A stretch of DNA of 47,370 nucleotides from Acidobacteriota bacterium (GTDB taxonomy: Bacteria > Acidobacteriota > Vicinamibacteria > Vicinamibacterales > UBA8438). Below the pieces are notes generated by a model. It had not been told where the DNA came from. It ran no database searches and saw only the letters and a program-made list of their open reading frames with translations. Both the position numbers and the translations under genes were made by a program. Each line of letters begins with the position of its first letter. Within the stretch, counting starts at the first letter, position 1. Below are positions 1 through 7,793 of the stretch, piece by piece. The stretch spans positions 1 through 47,370 of the forward strand of contig WTFV01000052.1 in assembly GCA_011523845.1 (NCBI GenBank), given 5' to 3'.

Positions 1-34
1 GCGCGGCCGGATTCGCCCCCGAAATCACGTCCAC
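1..34 (-). repeat. Exact inverted copy of the DUF6788 gene 3' end
   Basis: The reverse complement of bases 1-34 is identical to 44862-44895, which encodes the near-C-terminal stretch VDVISGANPAA of the DUF6788 protein. Identity stops at base 35 and cannot be followed to the left because the window ends. On the minus strand an open frame continues rightward for a short distance with no convincing start codon. The likeliest reading is the edge of a second copy of the same mobile-type element, oriented leftwards. Confidence 0.8.
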
Positions 35-55
35 GATCCAGGAATTCGTCTCAGA

Positions 56-78
56 CTCCCGCTCGAAACGGGGGTTTT
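56..78 (+). terminator. Probable intrinsic terminator, rightward
   Basis: A short GC hairpin (CTCCCG pairing with CGGGGG, one G-T wobble, 7-nt loop) is followed directly by TTTTCT. The layout is that of a rho-independent terminator for transcription entering from the left edge. No gene body is visible upstream inside the window. Confidence 0.4.
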
Positions 79-95
79 CTGGCTGGCACTAACTA

Positions 96-130
96 AGGCC
101 GGCCCCGATACGGCCATCTGGGGCCGGCCT
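96..130 (-). terminator. Strong hairpin terminator downstream of 142-447
   Basis: AGGCCGGCCCC at 96-106 and GGGGCCGGCCT at 120-130 form a perfect 11-bp stem with a 13-nt loop. On the minus strand the stem is followed by TTAGTTAG. It begins 12 bases after the stop codon of the minus-strand gene at 142-447, so it probably ends that transcript. Confidence 0.6.
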
Positions 131-141
131 CGTCGTCCACT

Positions 142-447
142 TCAGAAAAGCATTGTAACTGCTACCGCAAAGAACGCCATCGCGACTGCGGCGTTGCACG
201 CGAGAGCCTTCGCCTCTGCTGCTCGATCAGCATCGTTCTGTTCGCGCTTGTCCAGTCTGCCGACCTGCACAAGGGTTGCGATGGCCCCCGTGATCACCAG
301 AAAGACCCACAGGAGCTGAAGCAGCAAGTCTTCGCTTCCGCGCATGAAGGTCAGGACCACCGAAAGCGTAGACAGCAAGCCTACAGCCCAGAATCCGACC
401 CTCGGTGTGGAGCAGACGTCGACCTCACGGCGCTTTGCTTGATTCAT
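142..447 (-). CDS. Small three-helix membrane protein, unknown function
   Basis: A 101-residue protein with three hydrophobic segments: about residues 18-34 (VGFWAVGLLSTLSVVLTF), 42-61 (LLLQLLWVFLVITGAIATLV) and 83-101 (ACNAAVAMAFFAVAVTMLF). A charged loop (LDKREQNDADRAAEAK) lies between helices two and three. A purine-rich GAGGAAG sits upstream of the ATG. It follows the gene at 484-1212 on the same strand with a 36-base gap, so the two are probably co-transcribed, and a strong hairpin lies just beyond its stop. I recognise no family. A role with its exported neighbour is inference only. Confidence 0.65.
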   Translation of the reverse strand: MNQAKRREVDVCSTPRVGFWAVGLLSTLSVVLTFMRGSEDLLLQLLWVFLVITGAIATLVQVGRLDKREQNDADRAAEAKALACNAAVAMAFFAVAVTMLF

Positions 448-483
448 ACAGATCTTCCTCTTCTCCGATGCCCCGGCGCCGGG

Positions 484-1212
484 TTACAAGTAGTTGTCGC
501 AGTCATTCGCGTGGTACTGCACCCACGCTGTGACATAGACTCCGATGGCCACCAGACATCCCAGTGCCAGCACGATCCTTCCCGCCGCGTGAAGACGGAG
601 CAGCCTCCGAAGAGTGCTACCGCTGCCGGAAACGCCGCAAGCGATCAATGCAGCCGTCTCCGCACTGTCCATGTCCGAGCGAAGCCTGCGGCAAAGAGCT
701 TTCTTCTCTTGATCCTGCTCGTCACAATTGAGCCTGATGGCCCCTGCGGCATGGCCAAGGAATGACGAAAGGCCGAAGTCGCGCAGACCATCCAGCGAGC
801 TTCTGGCCTCTGGAAAGGTCATGTAGCGCGGGCTCTCGAAAAGGTTGATGCCGCGCGCCCGCATCTCTTCTTCCAGGTGGGCCGGGCCGTTAGTCACGAT
901 GTGCGCCGTGAACGCACCTTCGCCGCCGACGGAGGCAATCGCTTCCTCCATCAGCCGATTGTACTCGTCGTCGTCGATGATCAGGGAAGCGATGTGGGCG
1001 TTCTGCGCCATTGCCAGGCCGCGGTCCGTGCTCCACCCGCTGCCGAATTCATCGGCCAGCATCAGCTTGATCAGCCGCTCCACGTCCTCGATAACGGCTT
1101 CTGCGATGAGGCGCCGGCTATCGGCGTCCGAACCTTGCGCCGCGACCGACACCGAACTCTGCGAAGGGAAGAATCCCGCCAAGCCCGCAGCCAGAAATGC
1201 ACGTCGCTCCAT
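484..1212 (-). CDS. Exported protein with C-terminal membrane anchor, unknown function
   Basis: I place the start at the ATG at 1212 because AGGAGGA lies 8 bases upstream; upstream in-frame codons lack such a site. The 242-residue product starts MERRAFLAAGLAGFF, an arginine-pair, Tat-like signal. A mixed-charge soluble region of about 170 residues follows, then a hydrophobic segment near the C-terminus (AGRIVLALGCLVAIGVYVTA) and the tail CDNYL. It would therefore be exported and anchored at its C-terminus. It probably forms an operon with the three-helix protein downstream. No family was recognised. Confidence 0.6.
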   Translation of the reverse strand: MERRAFLAAGLAGFFPSQSSVSVAAQGSDADSRRLIAEAVIEDVERLIKLMLADEFGSGWSTDRGLAMAQNAHIASLIIDDDEYNRLMEEAIASVGGEGAFTAHIVTNGPAHLEEEMRARGINLFESPRYMTFPEARSSLDGLRDFGLSSFLGHAAGAIRLNCDEQDQEKKALCRRLRSDMDSAETAALIACGVSGSGSTLRRLLRLHAAGRIVLALGCLVAIGVYVTAWVQYHANDCDNYL

Positions 1213-1780
1213 TGTTGGATCCTCCTTCTGGCAGACTCGCGTGAGCAAAGGATCAGCCCATCGGCACCTCCGTTCCGGCGTGACAGTCAGCGAGGCGCTG
1301 CCGTTCTTCACCTCCCTTCGATGTGGCAGGGTACCAGCGCTCGTGCCGGCTGGGAACTAGGGATATCCCGAGGTAGCTGTGGGGCGGCCCGCTGCCGGCC
1401 GCTGCAGGAACCATCACCCGTACTGCCCGCAGCGGCGCCTCTATCCGAGCAAGCAGTCGCCGCTACGGAGCACGGTCCGGGGGGCGGCCGTTCCGCCGCC
1501 TCGGGCCGCCAACGGTGGCCGCTCAGTGGGGCGGTCGGCCCGCGAACCTGCCGTCGCCCGGCACCCATGAGCCTGCCGGCGCGGAACCCGGCAACGACCG
1601 CGTCGACGGCGAGGTCGAGGGGCGGAGCCCTCGCCACACCTGCCGGTCCGGGTCGCTCCGGCCGCATTCTTCCCTTCAGGAAGGATTCCGCACCGAACTC
1701 CACGCCGTCTGCTACAAACCATGTGGCATGAATGACTATATTCGCGGAAAGAAGTTCCGAGACCGACGAACCGCGCCGCC
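1213..1780. other. 568-bp stretch without a supported gene
   Basis: Several frames are open on both strands, but their residue content is dominated by Ala, Arg, Pro and Gly as expected from GC-rich noncoding sequence. None combines a ribosome binding site with a plausible protein. A minus-strand frame near 1600-1780 reads more naturally (for example IVIHATWFVADGVEFGAE) and could be a decayed gene end. I cannot name it. Confidence 0.4.
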
Positions 1781-2296
1781 TCAAACCTGTGCCTTGGTCC
1801 TTCTTGTCTTCCTTCTGGCAAGACCACCGCCACTCATGTAGAGTCTAACGTAGGTGTCGAGAAGCTTGCTCAGTCTGCTATTCGCCTCGTTATGCCTTTG
1901 AGGACTTCGCGCCTTTGCAAGTAGTCCGGTCAAAAACTTTACTGCCAACTTCACGATGAGCTTCTCGTGCTTGTCGTATATCTCCTTGGTCGACTGAAGC
2001 TCGGTACTACCCTTCGTCAAGTCTACAGTTTCGTCCCTGTTAATAATGAAGCCACAATTCCCGTACTCGTCGACCAAGTACGAAAGAACCTGACGATAAA
2101 CACCAACGTCGAGGCCCAGTTGGTTCTTGATTTCGAAAACAACCTGCCTTGTCCCGTAATCCTCAAGCACTCTCCTCCAGACCCCACGTTCTGCCACTAC
2201 AGTGCCAACAATGTCGCGCCGCTGAACGGCCTGTTTGTTCGGATGCAGTTCAATATTGGCCAGTTGGCCCGCAAAGAGTATGCGAACGGTCTTCAA
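1781..2296 (-). CDS. PD-(D/E)XK nuclease-like domain in shifted frame behind the ATPase
   Basis: The 171-residue frame contains RRDIVGTV, then VVFEIKN (an E-x-K core), then VYRQVLSYLVDEYGNCGFIINRD. This order is typical of restriction-endonuclease-like PD-(D/E)XK domains. The front of the same domain (IPLGETGAARFEEVV) lies at the end of the ATPase frame, so the domain is split by a +1 shift near 2296. Two readings are possible: a single ATPase-nuclease polypeptide interrupted by an indel or recoding event, or a second gene starting at TTG 2296 with AGGAGGTG just upstream. The first fits the domain better. The C-terminus is basic (ARRKTRRTKAQV). Cleavage activity is inferred from fold motifs only. 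Confidence 0.55.
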   Translation of the reverse strand: MKTVRILFAGQLANIELHPNKQAVQRRDIVGTVVAERGVWRRVLEDYGTRQVVFEIKNQLGLDVGVYRQVLSYLVDEYGNCGFIINRDETVDLTKGSTELQSTKEIYDKHEKLIVKLAVKFLTGLLAKARSPQRHNEANSRLSKLLDTYVRLYMSGGGLARRKTRRTKAQV

Positions 2297-4124
2297 GCAC
2301 CACCTCCTCGAATCGCGCAGCTCCAGTCTCCCCCAGTGGTATCTTCCCCAACTCCGCGATATGCTTGGAGAGCATTGCCCTTCTAATTTCCGGCGTCTTC
2401 GAATTGACGTGGATCTCGTACTCATCATTTATCTCCTCAACCTCCGTGTCACCGAGCAAGCGCCGTCTCAGTCCGAGAGCCATCCAGTAACACGGATGAA
2501 CAAGGATTCGCTCCTCTTCTCCGATACCACGTGTCGGTGGACTACCATCGTGACAGAATGCGAACGCGCCGGACGTCGAGTCCTTGATACCGACGAACCC
2601 GACACTGTACAGCGATTTCAGTAATTCGTACGGATCCTCCACGATCTCAAAGTGTTGTTGAATCGCTCCATCGCCGGAAGACTCTTCAAGCGCCTGCGCG
2701 ACGATCTCTGACGCACTTGCACCGGTGAGCTCGGGATCTCGACCTCGGAACACATTCGTCAAACGAGTAATGCCTGGAAGGATTGTCCTGTACTCTTTGT
2801 GGAGATCAGCCAAGCGCGTGTTCGAGATCTCATGAGCCGTCGATTCTAGGTCATCAAGGACAATTTGGCTACGCCCTCCGCCCAATGCGCGGAAGAATGC
2901 TTGATTGAGAAGCGCTCCATCGCCGGAAGACTCTTCAAGCGCCTGCGCGACGATCTCTGACGCACTTGCACCGGTGAGCTCGGGATCTCGACCTCGGAAC
3001 ACATTCGTCAAACGAGTAATGCCTGGAAGGATTGTCCTGTACTCTTTGTGGAGATCAGCCAAGCGCGTGTTCGAGATCTCATGAGCCGTCGATTCTAGGT
3101 CATCAAGGACAATTTGGCTACGCCCTCCGCCCAATGCGCGGAAGAATGCTTGATTGAGAAGCGCAAGGATGTCCCTTGGGCGGTATAGTGTCAACCGAAG
3201 AGCCTTGCGGAAACCAGCCATGCCTTGCAGACTTGATCCGGCACACTTGTTCCATACTTTTACATTGCTCTCGATGTCGATACCAAATGCCCGCCGAAGT
3301 CGACTGCAAGTGAGCTCCATAAGAAATCGCTCGTCCCAATGTAGGCGTATGACCTGACCTTCTATGTCCCTGGAATAGTCTGGATCCGCTTCAGCGATCT
3401 CTCTACTGATGTTATCCCGCACGAACAGTTTTGCTTGACATGTAGGTATTCTATCGTTTATTCCAATGGCGGCCAATACTAGGCCGTCCACTAGAGCGGT
3501 TCCCAGCTCGTCGGCTTCGAACCCCTCATCTAGTTTGTCTACAAGCACGACAAACTGGGTCTTCAGTTTCGGAATCACCTCGACCAAAGCATCCTGGATC
3601 TGATTGATCTCAAGTCGGGCCGGCAAGTTCGCAATCTGTTCTTCCGGAGAACTTGTTCGTGGAATCAATGGAAGTAGCACATCCCTCAACCTCGTCGAGA
3701 ACCCGCTCGACTTACACCAACGATTGACATGCTGTCGAATTAGAATAGTAGAACTGCTGTCCGGAAAACGATACGTTCGCGAAGCGCCGCTTGCTAGTTC
3801 CATGATCAAGGCGTAGCGCCAAGCCAACCGACAGGCAGCTCGAAGCAATGAGAATCTCGTGCCGAACCGGCTGATCAACGGCCTCAGACCGATCATCTGA
3901 TGCTCGTCAGGAGCTAGTACGACAGTGCAGGTTCTGGAGCTCTGCCGCCAGTAGCGCTCCAATCCGTAAAGGAGTGCACTCTTTCCTGAACCGCGCCTAC
4001 CCACAACGATAGGGCGGTCGCTTGTACTAATCAGCGTCTTGTAGTCTGGCGTTTTCACGAAAGCGCGGTCCAGCATTCCATGGTCAGCCTCTGCGCGGAT
4101 GTCTCCCAGTGGGTTTGCCTTCAT
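2250..4124 (-). CDS. P-loop ATPase, Sll1717-like, defence-type
   Basis: A 624-residue product from ATG 4124. Residues 42-49 form a Walker A motif (GRRGSGKS), and FVVLVDKLDE at 191-200 is Walker B-like with following acidic residues. The sequence around the P-loop resembles P-loop ATPases of the Sll1717 type, some of which carry nuclease domains. Residues 322-404 and 405-487 are an exact repeat of one another. The last 40 residues are the start of a PD-(D/E)XK-like domain whose remainder is in the +1 frame. No good ribosome binding site precedes the ATG, so the start is uncertain. A nucleic-acid surveillance role is inference. The P-loop assignment is firm; the family name is moderately sure. 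Confidence 0.65.
   Translation of the reverse strand: MKANPLGDIRAEADHGMLDRAFVKTPDYKTLISTSDRPIVVGRRGSGKSALLYGLERYWRQSSRTCTVVLAPDEHQMIGLRPLISRFGTRFSLLRAACRLAWRYALIMELASGASRTYRFPDSSSTILIRQHVNRWCKSSGFSTRLRDVLLPLIPRTSSPEEQIANLPARLEINQIQDALVEVIPKLKTQFVVLVDKLDEGFEADELGTALVDGLVLAAIGINDRIPTCQAKLFVRDNISREIAEADPDYSRDIEGQVIRLHWDERFLMELTCSRLRRAFGIDIESNVKVWNKCAGSSLQGMAGFRKALRLTLYRPRDILALLNQAFFRALGGGRSQIVLDDLESTAHEISNTRLADLHKEYRTILPGITRLTNVFRGRDPELTGASASEIVAQALEESSGDGALLNQAFFRALGGGRSQIVLDDLESTAHEISNTRLADLHKEYRTILPGITRLTNVFRGRDPELTGASASEIVAQALEESSGDGAIQQHFEIVEDPYELLKSLYSVGFVGIKDSTSGAFAFCHDGSPPTRGIGEEERILVHPCYWMALGLRRRLLGDTEVEEINDEYEIHVNSKTPEIRRAMLSKHIAELGKIPLGETGAARFEEVVLEDRSHTLCGPTGQY
2664..3161. repeat. 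Perfect 249-bp in-frame tandem duplication
   Basis: Bases 2664-2912 and 2913-3161 are identical at every position I compared. The unit is 249 bp, exactly 83 codons, so the ATPase frame stays open through both copies (residues 322-404 and 405-487). No divergence, even at third positions, means the event is either very recent or an assembly artefact. Confidence 0.9.
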
Positions 4125-4370
4125 GATCGTCGAAGAGCATAACACGCGATCCCTGAGAGGTCTGAGGCTCCGGCAGCTCACACCGCCTCAACCTGAACTG
4201 CTGCCCACTGGCGCGCGCAGATGCCGATCACTGACAACTCCATCCGCGGAGGAGGGACCGTGGGTCGGACTCTGGCGGAAGATGCTTGTGGAGCAGCGAA
4301 CCTTCAGATACCCCCGGACCGGGACGCGACTCAGTGAATAGCAGCGCCTCGCACCGGCGCGTTGCGCTCG

Positions 4371-5355
4371 CTACCAGTCGGTCCGGCCGGGGTCGCCGGC
4401 GTAGACCGAGCGGATGAACGCCAGGATCTTCCAGACCTCCTCGTCCGCGAGCACGCTGTAGACGGTGGGCATCTCGTCTGGTCGGCGATCTTGCCCTTGA
4501 TGAGCCGGAACAGGACGTCGTCGTCGCTTGCGAGCGTCCAGGCGTCGTCGATCACCGAGGTGGCCATCTCCCCGCCGCTTCCGCCGCCGTGGCAGCCCTG
4601 GCAGCCGACCTGGAAGTACAGCGTCCTGCGCTCCGCGGCCATGTCGGCGTTCCCGGTGAACGGGTTCAGCTTGCGTGGCGCCGCAGGCGGTGCCGGCGGC
4701 GTGGCCGCCGCCGCAGATGGCGGCTCGGGCTGCACCGCCCCCTCCGATGAGGCTTCGGCGTTCCGGTTCGGGGCGCCGGATCCGCCCGAGGCGGGGACGG
4801 CCGGCACGCCGTACTCCTCCAGAATCGCCAGAATCTGCGCCTGCCGCCGGTCGATCGCCGCCTCCAGCCGGTCCTTCAAATCGTCGTTGCCCCTCGCAAC
4901 GCCCATCGAGATGTCGAAGGACTCGTGGTCCAGCGGGACCGGTTCGATCGGCGCGTCGGACGTCGCGGCGGGGTAGCCGGCCAGCGGACCCCACGCGACC
5001 GCGACGTCCACGTTCCCGCCAGCAGGTCGTCGAGCAGCTTCCGGGGCCGGTCCCGATCGCCCCGCGGGTCGAAGAACAGCGAGTAGGTCGAGACGTTGTC
5101 GAGCAGGCCGCGCCGCGCGAGGCTCTCCCCGAGCGGCGTGTTCACGTGGACGCCGATGCGGAGCCGCTGCAGCACCGGCGCGTCCAGCGACCGGAGGTCG
5201 TACCCCCGGTCACCGCGGTAGGCCATGACGTAGGACGAGCGGTAGTACGGCTTCGTCCACAGGACCAAGTCGAGACCTTCGGGAACCCTGAAGATGCGCA
5301 TCCTTGGGGATCCACGACGACCCGTAGACGCCGCGGAATTTTGCGCTGCAGGCAA
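4371..5355 (-). pseudogene. Broken XoxJ/MoxJ-like binding protein fused to cytochrome c
   Basis: Three frames give one coherent product. About 5300-5015 encodes VLWTKPYYRSSYVMAYRGDRG and LRIGVHVNTPLGESLARRG, typical of quinoprotein-dehydrogenase-associated solute-binding proteins. After a shift near 5012 the next frame gives DVAVAWGPLAGY, a Pro/Ala linker, and a c-type haem site CQGCHGG. After a shift near 4480 the last frame gives MPTVYSVLADEEVWKILAFIRS, with a candidate axial Met. The N-terminal lobe before YYRSS is missing or scrambled. It lies on the same strand and downstream of the PQQ dehydrogenase at 5738-7501, the expected partner. The first shift is repaired by one extra G in a GGG run. 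Confidence 0.65.
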
Positions 5356-5701
5356 CCCGCAAACGCTCCGGACATGTCGGCTCGCGCCGCGGGATCCATC
5401 CGCGGAATCCGCGATCCGCGACCCACCGACACCGACCCCGTAACCGTTCGGCCAGCCCGTTATCCGCGTTGCCGCCGTCGGGCAAGCACCGTCGAACAGC
5501 GAGCCGATCCGGTCCGGGCGCCCTCCCTGCGCAGGGACATCGACCGGTGCTGGCCGTCGACAACTGCCGCGTCCGGTTGGCCCGCTCCCACGTCCATACC
5601 GGGTTCACCGAACGCTTACCCACCGACCCGATCCGGTTACCCCAGCCTCGGCGATCCTGACATCGTGGTAATTCAAGTGGTAAACGTCGTTGCTGGATTT
5701 C

Positions 5702-5731
5702 CGTAACCTATTCGTTTACCGGCAGGTTACG
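5702..5731 (-). terminator. Hairpin just past the PQQ dehydrogenase stop; rest of 5356-5737 empty
   Basis: CGTAACCT at 5702-5709 and AGGTTACG at 5724-5731 form a perfect 8-bp stem with a 14-nt loop, starting 6 bases beyond the PQQ dehydrogenase stop codon. No long T-run follows, so it may be a terminator or a 3'-end stabiliser. The remaining sequence between 5356 and 5700 shows no gene I can support. Confidence 0.4.
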
Positions 5732-5737
5732 TAAATG

Positions 5738-7501
5738 TCAGTTCTGTAGCGCGAAGACGAAGAACGTGTTGCCGGCGCTCGGGCGCAGCTCCCGCGTCAG
5801 GCCGATGAAGCCGGATGCGGTCGCCGCCGAGCCGGTGCTCACCGCCACGTACTGCCGGCCGTCCACGGCGTAGGTGACGGGGAAGCCGGTCACCGGCGAG
5901 CCGAGGTTGATCTCCCACAGCACCTCGCCGGTCTCCTGGTCGAGGGCCCGGAAGCGGCCGTTGACGTCGCCGCCGAAGACGAGCCCGCCGCCGGTGGCGA
6001 CCAGCGACATGGTCGCGGCCCGCTGCTCGTGGATCCAGAGCGTGCGGCCGGTCTCGGCCGAGATCGCGTGCACGGCGCCCAACTGGTCGGTGCCCGGCGC
6101 GATCTGGTGCCGCACGCCGAGCGCGTAGCCCCGCAGGTTCCCCTCCAGCGTCGCCAGCATGCGCGCGCAACTGTTGCGCAGCGGCATGTACATCGCGTTG
6201 GTGAGCGGACTGTAGGCGCCGGCCTCCCAGTCCTTGCCGCCGATCAGGGTGGGGCAGGCCAGCACCTCCTGGCCCAGGGCGCTGAAGACCACCTCGCCGT
6301 TCTCGGTCACCGCCCCGGTGGCGCCGTCGATGTCGCTGATGACGTTCTGCGTGACCGTGGGGGTCGCCCAGAGGAACTCGCCCGTCTCGCGATCGAGGGT
6401 GTAGACCAGGCCGGTCTTGCCGGGGATGCCGGTCAGCACCTTGCGCACCGCCCCGGCCTCGATCCGCGGGTTGATCCAGGCCACGGCCTCTGGATCCGGC
6501 GCGACGGCGGTGTCGACGAGGAGCCGCTCGAAGGGGTGGTCGAGGTCCCAGTGGTCGTTCAGATGCTGGTAGTACCACACGATCTCGCCGGTATCGGCAT
6601 CCAGAGCCAGTGTCGAGTTGTGGTAGAGGTGCGCCAGGTCGGCGCCGCCGAGCATGAACTTCGGCGCCGGCGAGGTGACGGACGTGCCGATGTAGACGAG
6701 GTTCAGCTCGGGATCGTAGCTCGGCACCATCCAGGCGCCGACGTGCTTGCGCTCCTCGTACGGCACGTCGCCCCAGGTCTCGTCGCCCGGCTCGCCGGGC
6801 GCCGGGATCGTGCGCCGCCGCCAGAGCTCCTCGCCGGTGGTCGCGTCGTGGGCGACGATGACGCAGGCCTCCGGGCCGCCGCGCGACGAGCAGCTCCGGC
6901 CGGAGATCACCTTGCCGCCGGCGATGATGGGCCCGGAGCTCTGCAGCGCGGGATGTATGTCGTAGTCCAGGATTCGCGTCTCCCACACCTGCCGGCCGGT
7001 GGCGGCGTCGAGGGCGAAGACGTAGCCGTCGGCGCTGGTGTCGATGATGCGGTTCTCGAAGATGGCGAGATTGCGGTTGGTGGTGGCCAGCCCCTGCGTG
7101 GCGGTGTCGTCCGGCAGATCGCGGCGGTACTCCCAGAGGAGATCGCCTGTAGCGGCGTCGATCGCCTGGATGACGTCGCGCGGGTTCGGCACGTACAGCA
7201 CGCCGCGGTAGGCCAGCGGGGTCGCCTGCTGGCTGCCGGGCCCCATGCCGCGCGACCAGACCATGCGCAGCTTGCCCACGTTCTCCCGCGTGATCCGGTC
7301 CAGGGGGCTGTAGCCCCAGCCGTCGAGCGTCCGGCGCCACATGAGCCAGTCGGCCGGGGCCGGCTCCTGGAGCATCGCGTCGGTGACGGGGACGAAATCG
7401 GCGGAAGACTGGCCGTGAGCGGCCGGCGCCGCGGCGCAGAGGAAGAGGAAGGCGACGACACGGGCCGGCAGGGATCGTGCGGCACGGAACCGGTACGGCA
7501 T
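5738..7501 (-). CDS. Secreted PQQ-dependent dehydrogenase
   Basis: A 587-residue quinoprotein. I choose ATG 7501 because GGAGG lies 7 bases upstream; a GTG six bases earlier is the alternative. The N-terminus PARVVAFLFLCAAAPAAHGQ is a Sec signal peptide, so the enzyme is periplasmic. Many tryptophan-docking propeller repeats follow the pattern A-x-D-A-x-T-G-x-x-x-W (IDAATGDLLWEY, LDAATGRQVWET, LDADTGEIVWYY). HWDLDHPFE holds an Asp-x-Asp pair where lanthanide-type alcohol dehydrogenases place the catalytic and metal-binding aspartates. It should oxidise an alcohol or sugar and pass electrons to a cytochrome c; the broken downstream gene resembles that partner. The substrate is not deducible. 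Confidence 0.9.
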   Translation of the reverse strand: MPYRFRAARSLPARVVAFLFLCAAAPAAHGQSSADFVPVTDAMLQEPAPADWLMWRRTLDGWGYSPLDRITRENVGKLRMVWSRGMGPGSQQATPLAYRGVLYVPNPRDVIQAIDAATGDLLWEYRRDLPDDTATQGLATTNRNLAIFENRIIDTSADGYVFALDAATGRQVWETRILDYDIHPALQSSGPIIAGGKVISGRSCSSRGGPEACVIVAHDATTGEELWRRRTIPAPGEPGDETWGDVPYEERKHVGAWMVPSYDPELNLVYIGTSVTSPAPKFMLGGADLAHLYHNSTLALDADTGEIVWYYQHLNDHWDLDHPFERLLVDTAVAPDPEAVAWINPRIEAGAVRKVLTGIPGKTGLVYTLDRETGEFLWATPTVTQNVISDIDGATGAVTENGEVVFSALGQEVLACPTLIGGKDWEAGAYSPLTNAMYMPLRNSCARMLATLEGNLRGYALGVRHQIAPGTDQLGAVHAISAETGRTLWIHEQRAATMSLVATGGGLVFGGDVNGRFRALDQETGEVLWEINLGSPVTGFPVTYAVDGRQYVAVSTGSAATASGFIGLTRELRPSAGNTFFVFALQN

Positions 7502-7578
7502 CTCCACACCTCCAGGACTTCACGCGCCCGAGAACGCCCGACGCCGTGACAGATGCCTACGGTATCAGCTTCCGCCCG

Positions 7579-7749
7579 TCACTCGGGCCAATCCTCGGTT
7601 TCGATTGCGTCCCAGGTATCCGCGAGATCGGCACGCCATGGCTCACGCGTCGCCGCCCGGTAGCCGTCTTCCAGCGCGGTACGGGCAGGCTGGCGGCCAA
7701 GACGGATGATCCTGACGATGAAGCGACTGATGCAGCGGAGAATCGTCAT
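7579..7749 (-). CDS. 56-residue protein resembling an antitoxin tail
   Basis: A short ATG-to-TGA frame between two divergent genes. After a basic N-terminus (RCISRFIVRIIRLGRQ) it reads ALEDGYRAATREPWRADLA, then an acidic tail DTWDAIETEDWPE. The acidic, tryptophan-bearing C-terminus resembles the toxin-binding tails of type II (ribbon-helix-helix or MazE-like) antitoxins. The DNA-binding N-terminal half expected of such proteins is not clear, and no toxin gene is adjacent. It may be the surviving end of a lost toxin-antitoxin pair. Evidence for expression is weak. Confidence 0.4.
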   Translation of the reverse strand: MTILRCISRFIVRIIRLGRQPARTALEDGYRAATREPWRADLADTWDAIETEDWPE

Positions 7750-7793
7750 GCGCCTCGTATAGGATTGATCACCGGAGAGGATTGAGTACCACC

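Noticed and set aside
1308..1833. Minus-strand frames of 130-158 codons between the exported gene and the nuclease
   Set aside because: No family match, unusual Pro/Arg/Gly content and no ribosome site; kept only as a note that a decayed gene end is possible.
5727..7549. Long open frames of about 500-600 codons in other frames over the PQQ dehydrogenase
   Set aside because: They are shadows of a GC-rich gene: Arg/Ala/Gly-rich, no motifs, no ribosome sites.
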